Shown here in pieces: positions 6,628 through 11,690 of a stretch of 11,690 bases of DNA. How positions within the stretch are numbered: position 1 is the stretch's first letter; each line of letters begins with the position of its first letter. Under the pieces are notes generated by a model. That model worked only from the letters and a program-made list of their open reading frames with translations, made no database searches and was not told the DNA's origin. Source of the DNA: Thermoplasmata archaeon (GTDB lineage Archaea; Thermoplasmatota; Thermoplasmata; Thermoplasmatales; B87-G9); contig QMSR01000021.1 of NCBI GenBank assembly GCA_003649695.1, positions 1-11,690 of the forward strand. The letters are read 5' to 3'. Both the position numbers and the translations under genes were made by a program.

Positions 6628-7413
6628 GTGCAAAAGGGCGTAGCCACTTTATTCTCTTTCCTCACCCTGGCGCTCCTGACCGAGCTCACCCTGGAGTACC
6701 TCTTCCTGGGCTCCATGCCGTCCGCGAGCAACCCCTTCTTCCTGCTCTCCCTCGCGGCGATGACCCTCCTCTTCAGGGAGGGCGGGAGGAGGATCCTGGC
6801 GCCGCTGTTCCTTGCCGCTTCCGTAGCCATCTTCGCCACAGGGGCGTCCGCGTGGCTCAGCGGACTCGCCTTCATGCCCGCCCTGCTCTTCGCCTACACC
6901 GCCATCGGGGGCCTCGAAAAGAGGGAGGCGGCAAGGATCCTCCTGGCCTCCTCCGTTGGGGTAATCCAGCTCCTCGCCGAAGCGGGCCTCCTCGCCCCCC
7001 TGGGCGCCCCACTGGCCACCGCGATGCGTGCCGGTCTCGTGCACTTCCTCCGATCCCTGGGAGTGGCCGCCAGGGCGGAGGGGACGGTCGTGCTCGTCGG
7101 CGACAGGATCATGATCGTCGACTGGTCCTGCTCGGGCATCGTCGGTTTCCTCCTTACGCTGCAGCTGGTCACGGCGGTCTCCGGACCGAGGGACGGAATC
7201 CTTTTCTCGATCTTCTGGCTTCCCCTGAACCTGGGGAGGCTGCTGCTGGTGGCCATCCTGGGCGTTCTAGACTACTCCGTCGCCTCTACGGTGCACTCGG
7301 TGGCGGGCCCGGTCATCGTCTTTTCCCTGCTGATCTCAGCAGCGCTGCGAGGACGGGCAGGGCGATCAGGAGCAGGAACGGGACTGGCGGGGAGTCGCTG
7401 GTCGGGTCGTTGA
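6628..7413 (+). CDS. Exosortase/archaeosortase-family membrane transpeptidase
   Basis: 261 residues from GTG 6628. About eight hydrophobic segments run through the protein. After the fifth, a short extracytoplasmic loop GTVVLVGDRIMIVDWSCSGI leads into the next helix. This is the family active-site layout, with catalytic Cys at 168 in WSCSGI. The other two expected residues are R204 in PLNLGRLLL and H223 in TVHSVAGP, giving the Cys-Arg-His triad of the exosortase/archaeosortase superfamily. Such enzymes cleave C-terminal tripartite tails of secreted proteins at the outer membrane face and transfer them to a lipid or other anchor. The subfamily cannot be told from sequence alone. The upstream in-frame GTG 6589 is less likely because it precedes the TATA box. 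The last 33 or so residues, including a Gly/Arg/Ser-rich tail, are read from DNA that also encodes the C-terminus of the convergent secreted protein, its candidate substrate. Confidence 0.9.
   Translation: MQKGVATLFSFLTLALLTELTLEYLFLGSMPSASNPFFLLSLAAMTLLFREGGRRILAPLFLAASVAIFATGASAWLSGLAFMPALLFAYTAIGGLEKREAARILLASSVGVIQLLAEAGLLAPLGAPLATAMRAGLVHFLRSLGVAARAEGTVVLVGDRIMIVDWSCSGIVGFLLTLQLVTAVSGPRDGILFSIFWLPLNLGRLLLVAILGVLDYSVASTVHSVAGPVIVFSLLISAALRGRAGRSGAGTGLAGSRWSGR
6648..6653 (-). promoter_or_regulatory. TATA-like box for archease, inside the archaeosortase gene
   Basis: On the minus strand this reads AATAAA. It is centred about 26 bases before the archease GTG at 6624 and about 32 before its ATG at 6618. 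It sits inside the first codons of the archaeosortase, so the two divergent promoters are interlocked. Confidence 0.45.
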
Positions 7414-9349
7414 GCAGGATCGTGACCTTAGGGGCTGCCGAGTTTATGTAGACGACGTCGTAGACCACGTGGTACGTCGCCTCTGGGGCCCCGGAGGCCT
7501 CGACCTCCTCCGCGTAGTAGCTATCCGTGGTTGATTCGACCTCGGCAGGAGAGGATACCTCGGTCAGGGAGGTGTGGGTTCCGGAATAGTTCGCGTAGAC
7601 GCTCAGCCCCTTGGGGGCGAACATCTTCACGAGCCCGACCGGGGAGCCTCCGTTGCTTATCGTTATGCTGTCCCACCTGCGGGAGTCGTGCAGGTCGATG
7701 CCCCTCGAGACGAAGGATAAGGAGGGCATCTGGTCTTCCGATAGGGCGTGATTGTAGGTGCCGTCGCAGACGTTATCCCCGTTTCCGGGCTCGTAGTCGT
7801 AGTTGGTCCCCGTCCCCACCACGAGGTAGTTGAAGTCCGTAGAGCCTATGAGGGCGTAGGGTACCCTGAACTCCAGGTAGAGGTAGCCGTTCGCCGAGTC
7901 GTAGTAGGAGGCCCCCTCACCGATGGCGTCGAGCGAGTACACGTCCGCCCAGCTCCAGCTACCGTCGGTGCTGGTGCTGAACAAGACCCTGACCCCGTCG
8001 GTGGAGCCGAAGTACTCCAGCATCACCTCAGCCCCTATCGAGGGCTCCGTCCCGTGCCCGATGTACCCGCCCCAGCTCCACTTCTGGACCCCCGTGCTCA
8101 CGTCCTTGTCGGAGTCTATGAAGAGGTAGACGTTGTATCGGGGGTCCGAGGAGGACTTCACCTTGATCTTGAAGTACGCGTAGCCGTAGATCCAGGCATC
8201 CGCCAGCTCGACAATCTCCACGTCCATGGACTCGTCCGTCACGGTCCTGATTACGGAATTGGAGCTGTCCCAGTCGTCGAAGCTGGCGTCCAGCACCTTG
8301 TACCAGGCCGTTAGGGAGGTGTAATCGTCCGCGTACTGCACGTAGTAGTGCGGTGTGTTGTCCGCGGCGGACTGATGTACGTCTATCATGGCGAGGACGC
8401 TGGTTGAGACGAAGGCCAGGATGCCGGAGTCGTAGTCGACGTAGCGGTAGAAGGTGATGCCGGCTGGTACTGCAGGCAGCTCCCAGCCGGTGGCGGCCAG
8501 GTTGTTGGCGTAGCCGAAGGCGAGACCGCCCAGGCCGAGGGCCATGGCCATGAGGTAGGCATACTCGACCCAGTCCCTGTTGCTGATGTCCATGTACGAG
8601 TGCCCTATGACCTTATGCATGAGCCCGTGGGAGTAGAGGTAATACCACTTCTCCCACGTGGCAATCCAGGTCTTGAGGTCCTCGGAGCCGGCGGTGCCAG
8701 CGAAGAAGTCCACGATGCTGTAGGTGGGGGAATTCACGTCGCCGCTCCAGGTGGTGGCGAAGCTCTCCCACAGGTACCAGTCGCCGAAGGAGGCGTAGTA
8801 CCTGACGCCGTTTATGAAGACCTCCAGGCCCTTGGAGTGGGCGTAGGAGATGACCTCCCATAGGGTGTGCTCGAAGGCCCTCTCCTGCTCGGCGTCCCCC
8901 GAGGGGTTATAGTACACGGGCTCCACCTCGTCGAAGAAGACGCCTGTGCCCAGAGGGGTCCCGGCGTCGTTCTCCCCGGCGACGTAGTCTATGAACCACT
9001 CGACGGCCCCCTTGAACCTGTCCACGTCCGGGTAGAAGTGGGCGAAGAGGGCCCCATACGCATAACTGGTCGAGTCCTCCACCCTGTCGAAGTACAGGAA
9101 GACCTTCTTGCCCGACGCCATCATCCTCTGGAGTATGGGCGACGCCGTTGTTACGTCGGTAACGTTGGCCAGTATGTAGATGTCATGGGGGTCCTTGGAG
9201 AAGTCGGCGTTCATGAAGGCAGTTATTTGACCGTAATACACGGCCGCATAGTGAAATTTGCTATTCACGGGTTGAGTGTCCGACCAGGGCTGGGCCGAGG
9301 AGAGGCCCGTGATCAGAAGGATCGCGATTACGATTATCGCGACCCTCAT
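7313..9349 (-). CDS. Secreted multidomain protein with TIM-barrel-like N-domain and C-terminal sorting-type tail; candidate archaeosortase substrate
   Basis: 678 residues from ATG 9349. Residues 1-19 are a signal peptide ending SSA, with mature start Q20. Residues about 30-320 show the beta-strand/helix alternation of a TIM barrel (YILANVTD, KKVFLYFDRVED, GTGVFFDEVEP, GLEVFINGVRYY). The acidic cluster D140, E141, E143 sits at a strand end, recalling spherulin-4/GH114-type polysaccharide hydrolases. Residues about 370-515 form a beta-rich domain with a DxDxD-like loop (IDSDKDVSTG, 411-420), similar in style to CBM9/DOMON-like sugar-binding domains. An Ig-like stretch follows. The C-terminus has Pro-rich SPPVPF (653-658), a hydrophobic segment to about 671 and the basic tail GKRR, the tripartite architecture recognised by archaeosortases. 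The enzyme activity is inference; the signal peptide and tail are visible. A TATA-like box is about 27 bases upstream. The last 101 bases overlap the archaeosortase gene on the opposite strand. Confidence 0.88.
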   Translation of the reverse strand: MRVAIIVIAILLITGLSSAQPWSDTQPVNSKFHYAAVYYGQITAFMNADFSKDPHDIYILANVTDVTTASPILQRMMASGKKVFLYFDRVEDSTSYAYGALFAHFYPDVDRFKGAVEWFIDYVAGENDAGTPLGTGVFFDEVEPVYYNPSGDAEQERAFEHTLWEVISYAHSKGLEVFINGVRYYASFGDWYLWESFATTWSGDVNSPTYSIVDFFAGTAGSEDLKTWIATWEKWYYLYSHGLMHKVIGHSYMDISNRDWVEYAYLMAMALGLGGLAFGYANNLAATGWELPAVPAGITFYRYVDYDSGILAFVSTSVLAMIDVHQSAADNTPHYYVQYADDYTSLTAWYKVLDASFDDWDSSNSVIRTVTDESMDVEIVELADAWIYGYAYFKIKVKSSSDPRYNVYLFIDSDKDVSTGVQKWSWGGYIGHGTEPSIGAEVMLEYFGSTDGVRVLFSTSTDGSWSWADVYSLDAIGEGASYYDSANGYLYLEFRVPYALIGSTDFNYLVVGTGTNYDYEPGNGDNVCDGTYNHALSEDQMPSLSFVSRGIDLHDSRRWDSITISNGGSPVGLVKMFAPKGLSVYANYSGTHTSLTEVSSPAEVESTTDSYYAEEVEASGAPEATYHVVYDVVYINSAAPKVTILLNDPTSDSPPVPFLLLIALPVLAALLRSAGKRR

Positions 9350-9371
9350 AACTAATTATGATATATTGATT

Positions 9372-10409
9372 TCATTTAATGAATTTTTTCCTGTAGGATG
9401 AGCCAAAGGGGCGAAGTTCCGCCAAGCGTACATCTTTCGCCGAGAACTCCAGGCCCAGGGAGGCCAGGAGGATGGCGAATAGGGCGTAGAAGGGGATCGT
9501 TTGTGCCGTAAGCCGGTAGCCGAACTGGTGCACTGTGTAGAGTAGGGAGCCCGCCCAGAGGGCCATGAGCGCCATGGTCGGGTACCTCCACCTCCCCCAT
9601 GGCCGCCACTCCACGAGGAATACTGGAATGGAGGTCACCATGAGCAGGAAAAGCGCCTGGATTGCGTTCTTAACGGCGGCGGCGGTCATGGAGAGGAACC
9701 AGCCGGGGAAGATGGGGATGTTGAGGAATAGGAGGACTGCGAAGGACAGTATGGTCCACGCGGTGAGGAAGGAGGCTAGGAGGTGGGCGAGGAGCGTGTT
9801 CCTGAAGTACCTATTGAGCTCGGGCCTCAAGACTGGTCTCGCCCTCGATAGCTCGGAGACCTTGTGGTACTTCACGGCCATGCTGCCAGCAGCGAAGAGG
9901 AGGGAGAGCAGGATGATGGGGAAATGGATAGGCCTGGGTCCGGAGACCACGATGGCCCCCGTGCTGAGGTACATGAGCTCCGCCACCGCCTCCTCCCCGC
10001 TCCTGTCGAAGATTATGAGGTAGGCCCCCCCTCCGTAAGGGTAGAGGAAGAAGTGGATGCGTATGGCGCACTTGTCCAGATAGTCCACGTTGTAGATGTA
10101 CCTCTCGACGTAGCTCCTATTGGGGACGAAGATGCTGGAGTCCGCGGTGAAGGAGTCTATGACCTCGATGCTGTGGGGGTCGGGGAACTGCCGGTACTCG
10201 AACCTGTTCCCGGAGTCCAGGCGGAGAGTCACGTTCACAATGTCCTCGAATGAGTTGTAGTCTAGAGCGTCCACCACGACCTCCACTAATCCCCCGGAGG
10301 ACCTGACGAAGATGTCCATGAAGCTAGGCCTCACGTTCAGCACGGCGGTCTGGGCCGCAACCGAGCCGACGAGGAGGAACAGTAACAGAACGGCCCAGAC
10401 CCCCCTCAT
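9372..10409 (-). CDS. Polytopic membrane protein with secreted N-terminal beta domain, function unknown
   Basis: 345 residues from ATG 10409. Residues 1-19 are a signal peptide ending VAA before Q20. Residues about 21-155 are a predicted extracellular beta-rich domain with sequons such as NVT (59-61) and NRS (97-99), and a single Cys at 114. Hydrophobic segments follow at roughly 162-179, 205-229, 240-266 (long, possibly two), 275-293 and 303-321. The C-terminus is basic and probably cytoplasmic (SSYRKKFIK). A purine-rich Shine-Dalgarno-like GAGGGAGGGG (10411-10420 on the minus strand) lies just before the ATG, unlike the leaderless genes nearby. This fits translation from an internal position in an operon with the Ig-like gene 31 bases upstream. 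I recognise no family. Context suggests a role at the cell surface, perhaps anchoring or exporting the neighbouring secreted proteins, which is inference. Confidence 0.82.
   Translation of the reverse strand: MRGVWAVLLLFLLVGSVAAQTAVLNVRPSFMDIFVRSSGGLVEVVVDALDYNSFEDIVNVTLRLDSGNRFEYRQFPDPHSIEVIDSFTADSSIFVPNRSYVERYIYNVDYLDKCAIRIHFFLYPYGGGAYLIIFDRSGEEAVAELMYLSTGAIVVSGPRPIHFPIILLSLLFAAGSMAVKYHKVSELSRARPVLRPELNRYFRNTLLAHLLASFLTAWTILSFAVLLFLNIPIFPGWFLSMTAAAVKNAIQALFLLMVTSIPVFLVEWRPWGRWRYPTMALMALWAGSLLYTVHQFGYRLTAQTIPFYALFAILLASLGLEFSAKDVRLAELRPFGSSYRKKFIK
9373..9380 (-). promoter_or_regulatory. TATA-like box for the 678-residue secreted protein
   Basis: The minus strand reads ATTAAATG here, overlapping the TGA stop (9372-9374) of the upstream gene. 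The centre is about 27 bases before the ATG at 9349, predicting a leaderless mRNA. The gap 9350-9371 is strongly AT-rich and also holds ATATAT, but that sequence is too close to the start to be the TATA box. Confidence 0.5.
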
Positions 10410-10410
10410 C

Positions 10411-10420
10411 CCCCTCCCTC
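10411..10420 (-). promoter_or_regulatory. Shine-Dalgarno-like site before the polytopic membrane protein
   Basis: GAGGGAGGGG on the minus strand contains GGAGG a few bases before the ATG at 10409. It is the one clear, well-placed ribosome-binding site among the genes here. Together with the 31-base gap this supports co-transcription with the upstream Ig-like gene. Confidence 0.5.
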
Positions 10421-10440
10421 TTGACCCAAAACGCTTGGTG

Positions 10441-11690
10441 TTATTTTTGTCCTCCCCTACCTGCCTTCGGTCTCCTCTTAGACCACCAGAGGGAGAGGGC
10501 GAAGGCGGCCAGCAGCGCCAGAATGACCGCGAGCCCGTAGGGCCTTTCGCCGCCCTCGGGCGGCGACCCGGTTGGCTGCTTCTTCAGCTTCGTCTTTATC
10601 ACCACATCCCTGACCTCGAACTCCGATACCAGGTGAATCCTGATCTTCCCTTCCTCCACGCCCGCTAGGGGCCTGACCGAGATGAGCATGGTGCTCATGT
10701 TTCCTGGCTCGAGCCTTACCTGGGCGGACACGTTGAACTCCTCACCGTCGATGGACGTCCTGACGATGCTCACGCCCTCCCCGTGGACCGTGACGGTGAC
10801 GGTGCAGTTCCCGGTCAGGTACACGGGGACGTCCCTGACCTTCCCTAGGTAAAGCTGCACGATCGGCGGGTACTCCACCTGGAAGAGGTCGAGATCCAAG
10901 AGCTCATAACCGCTGTGCCCCACGTTCAGGTGGACGTCGAACATGAAGGTCTGCGTCGTGAACACGTTGAATGCCCCAGGGCTCTCGACGAAGCCCACGG
11001 GGATCACGTCCACCCTCCCGGTGACGACGGTCCTCATGGGCCTCCAGCTGGGGAAGCGGAAGCCTACCCTGAGGCTGGCCGAGTCCCCGGGCCCCAGGGT
11101 GTCCCTGTCCAGGTTCACCAGGAAGTTCTCCTCCCACCGGGAGAAGTGGACCTCGAGCCTGACGAAGATGTTCCCGTTGTTCCTGATCGTCATGGCAGGC
11201 ATCCCGGCCATGATCGCCCCCTCGGTAAAGGGCTCCTGCCAGAGGGTGACGTCTGCCTTCTGCACCGTTGCGTGGTACTCCGCCTGAACGACGACCACCT
11301 CGAAGGCCTCCTCCACCGCCCCGTTCCTCACTGTCAGGGTCCAGTTGCCCAGCGGCGTCCTCCAGTCCAGGCCCACGTGGAAGATCAGGGTGTCTCCGGA
11401 GGCAGAACACAAATCCTCCTTGATGTAGAAGCCGCCGTGAGTCTCCTCCCGGAAGGTGCCGTTGTACGCCCATACGTACTTCCCGTACTCGCCGCCCCCG
11501 GCATCAAGCTCAAGCTCGACGCCCAGATCGGGGTCCACCCCAGAAACCTTCACGCTGTGCCACATCCCCTGCACGAAAACGGGGTGCCCCCCACTCCACA
11601 TGGGCCCGAGACCCGGCAGACCCACCTCCACCCAGAGCCCATGCTGCCCATTCACCACTAAAAAAGAATTCAGAAATATAAATAATAAAA
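10441..11690 (-). CDS. Ig-like/beta-sandwich surface protein with C-terminal membrane anchor (5' end probably cut by window)
   Basis: Translation from GTG 11658 gives 405 residues, but the frame stays open to the right edge. The extra codons read LLFIFLNSFL directly before VVNGQHGLW. That is a signal-peptide core followed by a plausible cleavage site before Gln, matching the Gln at the mature start of both neighbouring secreted proteins. I therefore treat the start as lying just outside the window. The alternative is that 11659-11690 is an AT-rich promoter and translation begins at GTG 11658. The body is beta-strand rich with repeated Ig-like spacing (WHSVKVSGV, GNWTLTVRNG, MTIRNNGNIFVRLEVHFSRW, GNCTVTVTVHG), many NxS/T sequons and no enzyme motif. 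After a Pro/Gly/Glu-rich linker comes one membrane segment (about 374-392, numbered from GTG 11658) and a 13-residue basic tail starting SKRR. This is probably an envelope protein, anchored or possibly archaeosortase-processed. It is followed by the polytopic membrane protein. Confidence 0.83.
   Translation of the reverse strand, partial: LLFIFLNSFLVVNGQHGLWVEVGLPGLGPMWSGGHPVFVQGMWHSVKVSGVDPDLGVELELDAGGGEYGKYVWAYNGTFREETHGGFYIKEDLCSASGDTLIFHVGLDWRTPLGNWTLTVRNGAVEEAFEVVVVQAEYHATVQKADVTLWQEPFTEGAIMAGMPAMTIRNNGNIFVRLEVHFSRWEENFLVNLDRDTLGPGDSASLRVGFRFPSWRPMRTVVTGRVDVIPVGFVESPGAFNVFTTQTFMFDVHLNVGHSGYELLDLDLFQVEYPPIVQLYLGKVRDVPVYLTGNCTVTVTVHGEGVSIVRTSIDGEEFNVSAQVRLEPGNMSTMLISVRPLAGVEEGKIRIHLVSEFEVRDVVIKTKLKKQPTGSPPEGGERPYGLAVILALLAAFALSLWWSKRRPKAGRGGQK

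Noticed and set aside
10915..11661. A 248-codon plus-strand open frame at the right end
   Set aside because: It is antisense to the Ig-like protein. Its composition (His, Pro, Gly, Asp, Val) is typical of a shadow frame, while the opposite strand shows regular beta-strand patterns and a membrane anchor.

Overview
The window reads as a chromosomal segment of a GC-rich, probably thermophilic archaeon. Supporting this are an archaeal-type leucyl-tRNA synthetase, an archease, an XPD/Rad3-type helicase, a Pyrococcus-type cupin phosphoglucose isomerase, an exosortase/archaeosortase-family membrane protein, heavy use of AGG for arginine, and short AT-rich TATA-like boxes about 24-27 bases before several starts. 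A TACK-group lineage (Thermoproteota or Korarchaeota) fits, but nothing here fixes the species. No rRNA, tRNA, CRISPR array, insertion sequence or broken gene was seen. The whole window is coding except for very short gaps.

Layout, left to right. (1) A minus-strand gene cut by the left edge encodes a cupin glucose-6-phosphate isomerase fused to the start of a cytidylyltransferase-type domain. Divergent from it are a small helical-repeat protein and a very acidic 69-residue protein (both +). (2) A large XPD/DinG-like helicase (-) ends exactly against the acidic protein's stop and is divergent from leucyl-tRNA synthetase (+). (3) Archease (-) overlaps the end of the synthetase gene by four bases and is divergent, with only nine bases between starts, from an eight-helix exosortase/archaeosortase-like transpeptidase (+). 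(4) A minus-strand set follows: an Ig-like surface protein cut by the right edge, a five-to-six-helix membrane protein with a secreted N-terminal domain, and a 678-residue secreted protein. The last has a TIM-barrel-like domain, a sugar-binding-like beta domain and a C-terminal sorting-signal-like tail.

How they fit together. The left two thirds are housekeeping genes (central carbon metabolism, nucleic-acid unwinding, tRNA charging, RNA ligation) with no common pathway. The right third looks like a cell-surface module. The archaeosortase is encoded tail-to-tail with a protein carrying the tripartite tail such enzymes recognise, and the two genes overlap by 101 bases so that this stretch encodes the sorting tail on one strand and the end of the enzyme on the other. 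Two further surface proteins lie upstream of the substrate on its strand. The pairing is inferred from sequence and position only.

Gene order is extremely compact. All three convergent pairs touch or overlap at their stop codons, and most genes appear to be translated from leaderless or nearly leaderless mRNAs.
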